Below, piece after piece: positions 27,275 to 35,827 of a stretch of DNA of 43,735 nucleotides; within the stretch, counting starts at the first letter, position 1; each line of letters starts with the position of its first letter. Location: NCBI GenBank assembly GCA_035493195.1, contig DATJIM010000048.1, forward strand, positions 1-43,735, written 5' to 3'. The notes beneath the pieces were generated by a model, which saw nothing but the letters and a program-made list of their open reading frames with translations, did no database searches and had not been told where the DNA came from. A program made the translations under genes and the position numbers. This DNA comes from Schlegelella_A sp035493195. GTDB taxonomy: Bacteria; Pseudomonadota; Gammaproteobacteria; Burkholderiales; Burkholderiaceae_C.

Positions 27275-27283
27275 CCTTCGCGG

Positions 27284-28288
27284 CTACTTGCCGCCGAGCA
27301 GGCTGTTCGTGTAGTACGTCGACGTCGGCTTCGGCGCGTCGATCTCGCCGGTCGACTTCAGCAGCTGGAGCGCGTCGTTGATGACCTTCTCGTCGATCCA
27401 GCCGATCGGGTGTCCCGTACTCGCCGGGATCGCGTCGGCGGTCGCCTTGACCTGGGTCGTCACTGCCGTGATGCTCGGATGCCCCGGCCAGCTCTTGGCG
27501 AGCATGTTCGCAGCGTCGGCCGGATCCTTCTTCATCGCGTCGACGCCTTCGCCGACGGCTTTGAGGAGCTTCTTCAGCGTCTCTGGCTTCTTGGCGATGA
27601 TCGCGTCGCTGCTCACCAGCGACATCCCGGGAACCGCGAGGCCGTTCTTGTCCATCTCGAGGACGACGAACTTCGCACCCTGCTTTTCTTCGAGGACCGG
27701 CAGGTCGTTGGTCTGGTAGACGCTGACGACGTCGACCTTGTGCTGCACGAACAGCGGCACGCGCGACTGCGCATCGACCTGGACCTTCTTCACCTTGCTG
27801 CAATCGACGCCGTTGTTCTTGCAGAAGGACTCGAGATACGTCGTGCCGGTCTCGCCGATCGCGGTCGCGATCACCTTGCCCTCGAGATCCTTCGGCGTCT
27901 TGACCGGATTCTCCGGCCACGAGATCAGCGCGATCGGCGTCTGCGGGTGGTACAGCGAGATGATCTTGATCGGCATGCCCTTGCTGATCGCGGTCAGCGC
28001 GAAGATCGCGGGCAGGAGCACGACGTCGTCCTGGCCCTGCAACAGCGCGCCGAGCGCGGCCGGCGACCCGGCGCCTTCGCCGAGCTTCACGCTCAGCCCT
28101 TCGCGCGCGTAGAAGCCTTTCTCCTGCGCGACGTACATCGCCGCGTACTCGCCCTTCAGCTTCCAGCTGAAGCGGACGTTGACCTGCTCCTGCGCGAACG
28201 CCGGGGCGGTCGAGGCCGCGAAAAGAGCGGCGGAACACGCCGCCGTGGTCACCGCCTTGGCAATCGTCTTGAGGGTGAGGGTGCTCAT
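27284..28288 (-). CDS. ABC transporter substrate-binding protein, SsuA/ThiY (NMT1) type
   Basis: 334 residues from ATG 28288; a longer frame to 28312 exists, but 28288 gives a standard Sec signal (AKAVTTAACSAALFAAS, cleavage near AFA-Q). The mature chain opens VRFSWKLKGEYAAMYVAQE, typical of the NMT1/SsuA-like fold, and GEGAGSPAALGALLQGQDD follows. It probably serves the orphan permease and ATPase at 13967-15609: all three genes lie behind the same kind of operator. It stands alone in its transcript. A paralogue is encoded at 32041-33018. Confidence 0.9.
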   Translation of the reverse strand: MSTLTLKTIAKAVTTAACSAALFAASTAPAFAQEQVNVRFSWKLKGEYAAMYVAQEKGFYAREGLSVKLGEGAGSPAALGALLQGQDDVVLLPAIFALTAISKGMPIKIISLYHPQTPIALISWPENPVKTPKDLEGKVIATAIGETGTTYLESFCKNNGVDCSKVKKVQVDAQSRVPLFVQHKVDVVSVYQTNDLPVLEEKQGAKFVVLEMDKNGLAVPGMSLVSSDAIIAKKPETLKKLLKAVGEGVDAMKKDPADAANMLAKSWPGHPSITAVTTQVKATADAIPASTGHPIGWIDEKVINDALQLLKSTGEIDAPKPTSTYYTNSLLGGK

Positions 28289-28348
28289 GGATCTCGCTGG
28301 TTGGACAAGCACACGCGGCAGCGTGCGCCCGGTCGGGTGGTTAAACTG

Positions 28349-28367
28349 CGATCACTTAGTGTGATCA
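28349..28367. promoter_or_regulatory. Operator C: inverted repeat CGATCACT-TAG-TGTGATCA
   Basis: The right arm and spacer are identical to operator A; the left arm differs at its two end bases. It lies upstream of the binding-protein gene (minus) and before the EamA gene (plus), over the predicted -10 of the former. Confidence 0.8.
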
Positions 28368-28386
28368 CACCATTCTGCACTGTCAA
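28358..28386 (-). promoter_or_regulatory. Predicted promoter of the binding-protein gene
   Basis: On the minus strand TTGACA (28386-28381), then 17 bases, then CACACT (28363-28358) inside operator C. The -35 is consensus, and the geometry matches that at operator B. Confidence 0.55.
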
Positions 28387-28398
28387 GCAACTCGGGGA

Positions 28399-29328
28399 AT
28401 GCCCCGGGTCGGGTTCTCCCGCGGCGGCCGATCGATGAGCTCGCGGGCGGCCCTGCGCGCAGCGTTGCCTGCCGTCGTCGTGCTGACGCTGGTCTGGGGC
28501 TCGACCTGGCCACTCTTTCCGTACGCGGTGCACGAGGTCTCGGTGCTCACGTTCCGCGCCGTCAGCGTCTCCACAGCCGGAGCGGTGCTGCTCGCGGTCG
28601 CTGCCGCGCGCGGCCAATCGCTGCGCATTCCCCGGCAAAGCTGGGGCGCGGTCGTCGCCGCCTCGCTCATCTACCTGCTCGTCTGGAACATCGCAGGCAC
28701 GTATGCGGCGATCCTGATCCCGACCGGACAAGCCGCAGTGCTCGGATACACGATGCCGCTCTGGGCTGCGCTCCTCTCCTGGCTCCTTCTCGGGCAACGG
28801 ATCGATCGCCGCATGCTCGCAGCGCTCGCGCTCGGCGCCGTCGGCATCGGCCTGCTCATCTGGCGCGGAGCCGACGCCTACGCCGGCGCTCCGCTCGGCT
28901 TCTCGCTCGGGCTGCTCGCCGGGCTCGGCTGGGCGCTCGGCACGCTCATCCTCAAGGAGTGGCCGGTGCCCGTCGGCGCGACCGTGCTCACCGGATGGCA
29001 GCTGCTCGTCGCCGCGCTGCCGATGGCGATCGCGGCGCTCTGGCTCGGCGATCGACAGTGGTTCGTCCCGTCGGCGCAGTCGATCGCGGTCATCGCCTAC
29101 ATCACGCTCGTGCCGATGGCGATCGGCAACGTCGTGTGGTTCAGGATCGTCGACCTGCTGCCGGTCAACGTCGCGAGCCTCACGTCGGTCATGGTCCCCG
29201 TGCTGGCGATGGTTTCCGGTGCGCTCGTCCATGCCGAGCCGCTCGGCGCCGCCCAGCTGGTCGCGATCGCGTGCAGCGCCGGCGGCCTCGCGCTGGCGCT
29301 CTCGCGGCCGGCGCGGCCGTCGACGTGA
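28399..29328 (+). CDS. EamA/DMT-family exporter
   Basis: 309 residues with about ten membrane helices in two EamA repeats: VLTLVWGSTWPLFPYAV near the N-terminus and ILKEWPVPVGATVLTGWQ at the start of the second half. LLLGQRIDRRMLAALALGAVGIGLLI is the conserved end of the first repeat, and the matching end of the second is near ALVHAEPLGAAQL. Such proteins export amino acids or other metabolites. Start ATG 28399 gives a short basic leader; ATG 28435 (MSSRAALR) is an equally plausible start. It is divergent from the binding-protein gene. Confidence 0.85.
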   Translation: MPRVGFSRGGRSMSSRAALRAALPAVVVLTLVWGSTWPLFPYAVHEVSVLTFRAVSVSTAGAVLLAVAAARGQSLRIPRQSWGAVVAASLIYLLVWNIAGTYAAILIPTGQAAVLGYTMPLWAALLSWLLLGQRIDRRMLAALALGAVGIGLLIWRGADAYAGAPLGFSLGLLAGLGWALGTLILKEWPVPVGATVLTGWQLLVAALPMAIAALWLGDRQWFVPSAQSIAVIAYITLVPMAIGNVVWFRIVDLLPVNVASLTSVMVPVLAMVSGALVHAEPLGAAQLVAIACSAGGLALALSRPARPST

Positions 29329-29359
29329 GCGCGCGCGACCCGAGGTGCCGCGAGGTCGT

Positions 29360-30280
29360 TCAGGCTTCGACGACGGCCGTCGCCGAACGCGTGCGCGACG
29401 CGAGCAAGATGCCGGCTGCGATCAAGGCAATCCCGACGTAGTGGTAGCCGCGGAACCGCTCGCCCAGGAACGCCACCGCCAGCGCGGCACCGAACACCGG
29501 CATCAAATGCGCCGACTGGCCGGCCCGCCCGGCGCCGATCAGCTCGACCGCGCGATTGAAGAACAGGTACGAGACGAACGACGGCAGCACCGCGGTGTAC
29601 GCCATCGCAGCGTACGACGGCCACCCGCCGGTGATGCCGGGCCCCGTCGTCGCTTCCCAGAGGTAGAACGGCAGCATCAGCAGCGAGCCGATGGCCATCG
29701 CGGCGACGAGGAAGCTGAGCGGGTGCACGGCCGGCTGCGTCCGCAACAACGGCGGAAACGCCGCGTAGATCGCGACGGCGACCAGGATCCAGACGTCGCC
29801 GACGTTGATCGACAAATGCAGCAGCGTGTCGAGCGACCCGCGACCGGCGATCGCGGCGACGCCGAGAAACGACACCACGACTCCGCTCGTCTGCCAGAGC
29901 GACGGGCGCTCGCCGAACAGCGCGAACGCCCACAGCAGGATGACGACCGGCATCGTCGACTGCAGCAACAGCGCGTTCAGCGCGGTCGTGTCCTGCAGAC
30001 CGATGTAGCACATCGTGTTGTACGAGGCGATCCCGGTCGCGGCGAGCAGCACCATCACTCGCCAGCCGCGCTTGAGCGCCGGCCAGTCGCGCCGCAGCTG
30101 CGGCCACGCGAATCCGAACGCGAGCAGGAACGCGCCGGTCCAGCGCCAGTACGCGAGCGTGATCGGCGGCACGCGGCCGGCGACCGCTCGACCGATCACG
30201 AGATTGCCCGCCCAGAAGAGGTTGGCAAGCGCGAGCAGGGTCCACGCGGAACCCCAGAGTCGTTGGCCAGGAGCGCTCAT
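29360..30280 (-). CDS. EamA/DMT-family exporter (second)
   Basis: 306 residues, ten predicted membrane helices. NLFWAGNLVIGRAVAG opens the first EamA repeat, LFGERPSLWQTSGVVVSFLGV closes it, and FLGERFRGYHYVGIALIAAGI closes the second. It is not a close copy of the neighbouring convergent exporter. It is the last gene of a minus-strand group: binding protein, amidohydrolase, cupin, exporter. Possible role: efflux of a toxic intermediate or end product. Confidence 0.88.
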   Translation of the reverse strand: MSAPGQRLWGSAWTLLALANLFWAGNLVIGRAVAGRVPPITLAYWRWTGAFLLAFGFAWPQLRRDWPALKRGWRVMVLLAATGIASYNTMCYIGLQDTTALNALLLQSTMPVVILLWAFALFGERPSLWQTSGVVVSFLGVAAIAGRGSLDTLLHLSINVGDVWILVAVAIYAAFPPLLRTQPAVHPLSFLVAAMAIGSLLMLPFYLWEATTGPGITGGWPSYAAMAYTAVLPSFVSYLFFNRAVELIGAGRAGQSAHLMPVFGAALAVAFLGERFRGYHYVGIALIAAGILLASRTRSATAVVEA

Positions 30281-30315
30281 GCAACCGAGGGCGACGCGGC
30301 GCAGCCGGCGCGCCG

Positions 30316-30606
30316 CTACTTCAGCTCGACTTCGACGAACGCGAATTCGCCTTCACTCGCATTGACGATGTTGTGCTCGACGCCGACCGGCCGCGCGTAC
30401 GCCTGGCCGGCGTGCAGCGGCGTCTCGACGTTGCCGTCCTTGGTCTCGGCGAGGAGCTTGCCGGCCGTCAGGCAGACGACGACGTAGTCGTACGCGTGGC
30501 GGTGCCAACCGGTCTCGGCGCCGACGGCGAAGCGCCATTCGGTGACGATGACGCGATCGGTTTCCTGCAGCCGGGTGGCGACGGCCTGGGGTCGTGCGGT
30601 GGCCAT
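30316..30606 (-). CDS. Small single-domain cupin
   Basis: 96 residues. The first cupin motif is GWHRHAYDYVVVCLTAGKL, with two metal-binding His; the second is ARPVGVEHNIVNAS, with a third His. Members of this size often bind a small acid or act as isomerases or lyases. ATG 30606 has AGGAG about 8 bases upstream. It lies between the amidohydrolase and the exporter in one transcript. Function not assignable. Confidence 0.85.
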   Translation of the reverse strand: MATARPQAVATRLQETDRVIVTEWRFAVGAETGWHRHAYDYVVVCLTAGKLLAETKDGNVETPLHAGQAYARPVGVEHNIVNASEGEFAFVEVELK

Positions 30607-30646
30607 GAGAGCTCCTGTCGATCGAACGAAGGCGGCGACGTCGCGC

Positions 30647-32044
30647 CTAGACGTCGTACCAGTGCAAGCCCTCGGCCGGCGGCTGGATGTCGGGATTGTC
30701 GGCGAGCATGCGTTCCCAGACCCGGCGCGTCACCGCCTGCGCTTCCTGCATCAGCGCCGGCTCGTCGAGCGAGACGATGGTGCGGTCGCGCATCAGGAAC
30801 TCGCCGTCGACCATCACCGAATGGACGACTCCCGGGTGCCCGTAGTGGACGAGATTCCCGACCGGGTGGATCACCGGGCGAAGGCACGCCATGCCGAGGT
30901 CGATGAACGCGAGATCGGCGCGCTTGCCCGCCTCGATGCTGCCGATCTCGTCGGCGGCGCCGACCGACGCCGCGGCGTCGCGCGTGACGGCGTCGAGCAT
31001 CGCCTGAGGGCGCGGCTCGACGCCGCCTTCGCTCGCCCGCCCGCGCCCGCCGCGGTGGACGATCTGGCCGATCTTCATCGCATGGAACATGTCGCACGTC
31101 TTGTCGTCGGTGCCGAACGCGATCTTCACGCCGGCGTCGCGAATGCGCCCGATCAGGACGCGGTGCGGCCCGGTGCGCGACGAGTTCGCCGGGCAATGCG
31201 TCATCCGCACGCCGCGCTCGGCGAGCAGGTCGATGTCGGCTTCGCTGCAGTGCGTCCAGTGCGCGCCGACGAGCCCGGGATCGAGCCAGCCTTCCCGATC
31301 GAGATAGCCGGCGGGAGTGAGCCCGTGGGCCGCCTTCACCGCCTTCACCTCGTCGGCGCTCTGCGCGAGATGGACGTGGCGCGTGAGGCCGTGCCGCTCG
31401 GCCAGGTCCTTGAGGCTGCGCAGCATCGCGGGCGAGCAATTGTCGGTCGCGTGCGGCGCGAGCTGGACGCGCACGCGCCCGCTGTAGCGGCCGGCGACCT
31501 TCTCGATCAGCGCCTGCGTGCGCTCGAGACAGCCGTTGCCGAACGCCGGATCGACCGAGAAGTCGCCCTTGCGGATGCGCCGCGTGTCGATGTCGGCGCA
31601 GAGCTCGTCGAGCCACAGGCGCAGGCCCGACGACGCGATCGCGTCGCTGTAGCCGGTCATGAAGCGCGCCATGTCGACCAGCGCTGTGGTGCCCGAGCGG
31701 ATCGCCTCGACGCACGCGAGCAACGCGAGCACGCCGCGCTCGGAGTCGGACGTGGCATACGAGATCGGAACGAAGTAGTTGTAGACCGCGTTGCCCTGCC
31801 ACTCCTCGATCGTTCCGCGCAGCACGCTCATCGCGGCGTGCGCGTGGGCGTTGACGAAGCCCGGACAGACCATCGAACCGTGCGCACGCAGGCGCGGCAT
31901 GTCGGGATGCGCGCGCACGAGCTCGTCGGTCGGCCCGACGGCGACGATCCGCCCGTCGCGGATCGCGACCGCTCCGCGGTCGATGAGCCGGCGGCTGTCG
32001 TCGCAGGTGGCGACGAGCGCGTCGGTGACGAGCAGCTCGCTCAC
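30647..32044 (-). CDS. Metal-dependent amidohydrolase, AtzB/TrzN/SAH-deaminase-like
   Basis: 465 residues starting at GTG 32044, which overlaps the stop of the binding-protein gene as GTGA. Motifs: VNAHAHAAMSVLRG (HxH), HVHLAQSADEV, AHWTHCS and AFGTDDKTCDMF, whose Asp is the final metal ligand, then GSIEAGKRADLAF. It belongs to the same broad deaminase/chlorohydrolase group as the protein at 19278 but is clearly diverged. Co-expression with a transporter binding protein suggests it acts on a related imported heterocycle. Confidence 0.9.
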   Translation of the reverse strand: MSELLVTDALVATCDDSRRLIDRGAVAIRDGRIVAVGPTDELVRAHPDMPRLRAHGSMVCPGFVNAHAHAAMSVLRGTIEEWQGNAVYNYFVPISYATSDSERGVLALLACVEAIRSGTTALVDMARFMTGYSDAIASSGLRLWLDELCADIDTRRIRKGDFSVDPAFGNGCLERTQALIEKVAGRYSGRVRVQLAPHATDNCSPAMLRSLKDLAERHGLTRHVHLAQSADEVKAVKAAHGLTPAGYLDREGWLDPGLVGAHWTHCSEADIDLLAERGVRMTHCPANSSRTGPHRVLIGRIRDAGVKIAFGTDDKTCDMFHAMKIGQIVHRGGRGRASEGGVEPRPQAMLDAVTRDAAASVGAADEIGSIEAGKRADLAFIDLGMACLRPVIHPVGNLVHYGHPGVVHSVMVDGEFLMRDRTIVSLDEPALMQEAQAVTRRVWERMLADNPDIQPPAEGLHWYDV

Positions 32045-33018
32045 GGCGACCCGGGCCGCGGCAGCAGGTCGTTGGTGAAGAACGCGCTGTCGGGCGCCGC
32101 GCTCGCCGTCGCCTGCCCCTGCAGGAGGATCTTTCTCGAGAACGCGATCCGCGCGGGATCGATCCAGCCGACCGGCTTGCCAGCGACGTCGGGAACGATC
32201 GCCGCCATCGTCACCCTGACCTGCTTCTCGATCACCGCGTGCGACGGCGCACCCGACCACACCTTCTCGAGCGCGGACGCCGCCGCGTCCGGGTTCTTCG
32301 CGGCGGCCGCGATCGCCTCGTCGTTGGCGGCGAGGACGCGACGGAAGACGTCGCCGCGGCGCTGGATTCCCGCCTTGCTCGCGACGATCGCGAGGCCCGG
32401 GATCGCCATTCCCCAATCCGAAAGGCGCAGGACCGGATACGTCTTGCCGGTCTTCTCTTCGTAGAGCGGCAGCTCGACGTTGAGGTAGAGGATGCCCATG
32501 TCGAGCTGGCCCTGCAGGAACGCCGCCTGGCCGACGCTCGAGTTCATCTGCACCTGCACGATCTTGCTGCAGTCGATCTTGTTGATCGCGCAGAACGGCG
32601 GCAGGTACGTCGCGCCGGTCGCGCCGACGCTGGTCGCCATCTTCTTGCCCAGCATGTCGGCCGGAGTTCGCAGCGCGCTGCCGGGCTGGCCGACGACGGC
32701 GATCGGCGTCTGCGGGTGGTAGATCGCGATCAGCTCGATCGGCATGCCGCGCTCGATCGCGTCGATCGCGAAGATGCCGGGCAGCACGACGAGGTCCTCC
32801 TGCCCTTGCAGCAGCGCCGCGAGCGCGGCCGGCGCGCCTGCGCCCTCGCCCATGTGGACGGCGAGGTTGCGCCGCGCGTACCCGCCGCTCTCCTCGGCCA
32901 GGTAGAACGGCGCGTACTCGCCCTTGAGCTTCCAGCTGAAGCGCACCTTGACGTCGTCGGCGGCGTGCGCGGCGCACGTCGAGACGAGCATCGCCAGGAC
33001 CAACAGGATCTTTTGCAT
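32041..33018 (-). CDS. ABC transporter substrate-binding protein, SsuA/ThiY (NMT1) type, paralogue
   Basis: 325 residues. Signal peptide MQKILLVLAMLVSTCAAHA precedes DDVKVRFSWKLKGEYAPFYL. It shares long stretches with the protein at 27284-28288: RFSWKLKGEYA, GEGAG-PAAL-ALLQGQ and YHPQTPIA. No separate permease or ATPase is nearby, so it probably also uses the transporter at 13967-15609, giving that transporter a second specificity. No TGATCACA-type operator lies upstream. Its stop overlaps the amidohydrolase start. Confidence 0.9.
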   Translation of the reverse strand: MQKILLVLAMLVSTCAAHAADDVKVRFSWKLKGEYAPFYLAEESGGYARRNLAVHMGEGAGAPAALAALLQGQEDLVVLPGIFAIDAIERGMPIELIAIYHPQTPIAVVGQPGSALRTPADMLGKKMATSVGATGATYLPPFCAINKIDCSKIVQVQMNSSVGQAAFLQGQLDMGILYLNVELPLYEEKTGKTYPVLRLSDWGMAIPGLAIVASKAGIQRRGDVFRRVLAANDEAIAAAAKNPDAAASALEKVWSGAPSHAVIEKQVRVTMAAIVPDVAGKPVGWIDPARIAFSRKILLQGQATASAAPDSAFFTNDLLPRPGSP

Positions 33019-33233
33019 GGCGGAGCGGCGTTGGTGGACGAAGGATGCGCGCGAGACACGCGAGCGTCATCGATTATGGGCAGCCGCCGCGAACGCCGTG
33101 CTCCGGTTCGCACCTCTTGCGCGCCGTCGAAGTTCTGCTCACGCCGACGTGGAGATTGAACCTTTGCGCATCGGCTGGAATTGACCGATGGGCGCTCTCA
33201 TCCTCCCGGAGAGCCGACGCCATCGGAGATGCA
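33019..33233. other. Divergent intergenic region, nothing specific recognised
   Basis: 215 bases between the binding-protein gene and the cytochrome gene. I see no copy of the shared operator and no convincing promoter pair; a GGAG lies 6-9 bases before the cytochrome ATG. Confidence 0.6.
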
Positions 33234-34697
33234 ATGCATGCCCAGAGCCCACCATGCGCGGACCGGCCGCGACCGCATTCGCTCGTTCGACGTGGCTGCG
33301 CCGCGTCGACCGTCGGACTTCTCGCCGTCGCGGCCACGCTGGCGATGGCGCAGGGTCCCGGCAACGACCAGGGCTTGCGGCGCAACGTCGATCACATGCT
33401 CGCCGAGGGCCGCCAGACATTTCGCTTCGACACCTTCGGCGACGAGACCTTCTGGGGCGACACCCTCAAGCTCCACCTCGCGATCGAAGGCAGCCAGTTC
33501 GGCGGCGTCGGCGCCGGCGTCAGTCCCCGGCTCGCGCTCGCGCTCGGCCTGAAGGTCGACGCCGATGCGCTCGCCAAGGGCGGGCTGCTCGGCGCGGTCC
33601 GCAGCGACCGGATCGACCTCGATGCGCCCGCGACGACGCTGGCGCTGCTGAAGGCGAACGCGGTCGTCGGCCTGACCGGATTCTTCAATCCGAACGGAAC
33701 GCTGAAGTCGGTCGGCATCCAGTGCTCGCTCTGCCATTCGACGGTCGACAACTCGGTCGCGTTCGGCATCGGCCAGCGGCTCGACGGTTTCGCGAACCGC
33801 GACCTCGACGTCGGCAAGATCGCCGCCGCTTCGCCCGACCTGTCCGCGGTCGCGACCTTGCTCGGTGTCAGCCAGGCGACCGTGCGCACCGTCCTCACGA
33901 GCTGGGGGCCGGGCAAGTTCGACGCCGAGCTGTTCCTCGACGGCAAGGCGTTCAATCCGCAGCAGGTGACCAATGGCGTCGTCACCGCGACGAACGTCTC
34001 GGGCGCGACGCTGATCCCCAACGCGTTCGGCCTCGCCGGCTTCAACCAGCACACGTGGACCGGCGCCTGGGGCAGCGTGCCGTACTGGAACGCGTTCGTC
34101 GCCACGCTCGAGATGCACGGCAAGGGTCGCTTCTTCGATCCGCGCCTCAACAACGCAGCGCAGTTCCCGATCGCCGCGGCCAACGGCTTCGGCGACCTGC
34201 CGCACATCAGCCCCGACGACGACCGCGTCAGCGCCAAGCTGCCGGCGCTGCACTTCTACCAGCTCGCGCTGCCGGCGCCGACGCCGCGCCCCGGAGTCGA
34301 CTTCGACGTCGCCGCGGCGAAGCGAGGCGACGACCTCTTCAGCGGCAAGGCCAGGTGCAACGCGTGCCACGTCGATCCGCTCTGGACCGAGCCGGGGTGG
34401 AACCTGCACAAGCCGAGCGAGGTCGGCGTCGACAGCTTCCAGGCCGATCGCGCTCCCGACCATACGTACAAGACGATGAATCTGGCCGGCATCTTCGTGC
34501 GCGAGAACGGGCTCTTCATGGACGCGGCCAACAAGGGCCGCTACTACCACGACGGCCGCTTCAAGACGCTGCTCGACGTGGTCGACCACTACGACACCCT
34601 GCAAGGCCTCGGCCTGAGCGGAGCCGAGAAGAGCGACCTGATCGAGTATCTGAAATCGCTGCCCGAGGCCAAGACGAGCGACTCGGCGGAGCACTGA
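33234..34697 (+). CDS. Secreted di-haem c-type cytochrome, distantly peroxidase-like
   Basis: 487 residues with a signal peptide (STVGLLAVAATLAMA, cleavage before QGPG). Two haem c sites are present: CSLCH at 164-168 and CNACH at 375-379. The C-terminal GRYYHDGRFKTLLDVVDHYD resembles the end of di-haem cytochrome c peroxidases and MauG-like proteins. ATG 33234 has GGAG upstream. The 200-residue spacing of the two haems fits the two-domain organisation. It is followed 34 bases later by an unknown secreted protein, probably in one transcript. Substrate or electron partner unknown; the cytochrome at 36793 is a candidate. Confidence 0.88.
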   Translation: MHAQSPPCADRPRPHSLVRRGCAASTVGLLAVAATLAMAQGPGNDQGLRRNVDHMLAEGRQTFRFDTFGDETFWGDTLKLHLAIEGSQFGGVGAGVSPRLALALGLKVDADALAKGGLLGAVRSDRIDLDAPATTLALLKANAVVGLTGFFNPNGTLKSVGIQCSLCHSTVDNSVAFGIGQRLDGFANRDLDVGKIAAASPDLSAVATLLGVSQATVRTVLTSWGPGKFDAELFLDGKAFNPQQVTNGVVTATNVSGATLIPNAFGLAGFNQHTWTGAWGSVPYWNAFVATLEMHGKGRFFDPRLNNAAQFPIAAANGFGDLPHISPDDDRVSAKLPALHFYQLALPAPTPRPGVDFDVAAAKRGDDLFSGKARCNACHVDPLWTEPGWNLHKPSEVGVDSFQADRAPDHTYKTMNLAGIFVRENGLFMDAANKGRYYHDGRFKTLLDVVDHYDTLQGLGLSGAEKSDLIEYLKSLPEAKTSDSAEH

Positions 34698-34731
34698 CGA
34701 GGACGGTGTCGTCCACTTTGAAGGAGCCCAC

Positions 34732-35616
34732 ATGAACGGCAAGCACGCGAACGGTTCGAACCTCGACCCTTCCCCAACGAAGAAGACGCGCCGCGGTCGT
34801 CTTGCCTTCGTCTCGCTCGCCGTCGCGACGTTCGGGATGGTCGGCGGCAACGCCGCAGCGCAGCTCGCGCCGAACCAGACCATGGGCTTCGGCAACGGCC
34901 GCCTGATCACATTCACCTATCTGCAGAACTTCGACTGCGTCACCGAGCCGACGATGGATCTGGACTTCAACGGCATCCCGGCGCAGTCCGACCCCAACGA
35001 GCTGCAGACGCCGATCTGCCAGGTGCTGACCGAGCCCGGACACGACCCGAGCGGCGGCAACCTCAAGCAGACCGCCGAGCTCTACGTCCTCGTGCCGATG
35101 TTCGGGACCGACGTCGACCCGACCGATGCGATGCCGTGCCCGGCCGGAGGGCGTCCGGGCGAGCTGTGCGGCGTCGCGCTCGGCAACGCGCTGATATCGC
35201 TCTTCGGTCACGTCCCCGAGGCGTGGCGAACCCATCCGGTCGTGAAGACGCAGTGCCCCGATCCGAACAACCCGGTGCCCGGGACCTGCACCATGCACGC
35301 GTCGTCGGTCGATCTCTCGGTCCTGCTCGCCTCGATGGACAAGATCCCGAAGCCGGCGACAGCGCCGGTGTTCGTGCCGACGCCGAACCACAGCCACATC
35401 GTCGACAACGACCGCATCAACACCCGGCCGATCTGGTGGCAGGTGAGGCCGGTGCTCGTCCTCCATCAGGAAGATTGGCCGGCGCCGGACGGGAGCAGCG
35501 GGATCACCTCGGCCGCAGCGATGGACGCAGCAGAGACGGCCGGCAGAGCCGTCGAGGTAGGCTCCAACTTCTTCCTCTTCTTCAGCTCCAGGGCTGACAT
35601 GCACATGCATCACTGA
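34732..35616 (+). CDS. Unknown secreted protein with histidine-rich C-terminus
   Basis: 294 residues. A long basic N-region (KKTRRGR) and hydrophobic stretch LAFVSLAVATFGMVGGNAAA form a signal peptide, so it is periplasmic or secreted. Five Cys occur in the mature part (for example DCVTEP, PICQVL), possibly in disulfides. HSHIVDNDRINTRPIWWQVRP precedes the end, and the chain terminates in MHMHH, which could bind metal. I do not recognise the family. ATG 34732 follows AAGGAG. It is the last gene before a double hairpin terminator. Confidence 0.8.
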   Translation: MNGKHANGSNLDPSPTKKTRRGRLAFVSLAVATFGMVGGNAAAQLAPNQTMGFGNGRLITFTYLQNFDCVTEPTMDLDFNGIPAQSDPNELQTPICQVLTEPGHDPSGGNLKQTAELYVLVPMFGTDVDPTDAMPCPAGGRPGELCGVALGNALISLFGHVPEAWRTHPVVKTQCPDPNNPVPGTCTMHASSVDLSVLLASMDKIPKPATAPVFVPTPNHSHIVDNDRINTRPIWWQVRPVLVLHQEDWPAPDGSSGITSAAAMDAAETAGRAVEVGSNFFLFFSSRADMHMHH

Positions 35617-35625
35617 CGCTGCGCG

Positions 35626-35687
35626 GGGACGCACGACGCGTCCCGCAACACGGCCCGCGCAGCGTTGGCGGCGCGGGCCGTCGCTTT
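35626..35687 (+). terminator. Tandem hairpin terminator after the cytochrome/unknown-protein transcript
   Basis: Hairpin 1: GGGACGC at 35626-35632 pairs with GCGTCCC at 35638-35644. Hairpin 2: ACGGCCCGCGC at 35650-35660 pairs perfectly with GCGCGGGCCGT at 35671-35681 (11 bp), followed by CGCTTTGT. The second is a good intrinsic terminator with a short T run. Confidence 0.75.
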
Positions 35688-35827
35688 GTCTGCTCCGTTC
35701 GGTGCCCGACCCGGACGGCGACGGATTTATTCCACGACCTTGCTGCGCGCTCGGCTTTGCGCGCCGCCCGGGAATATCCGTCGCCGCGCCGCGATCAGAA
35801 AGGGCATCCCATCGACCAGGAGCAGAC

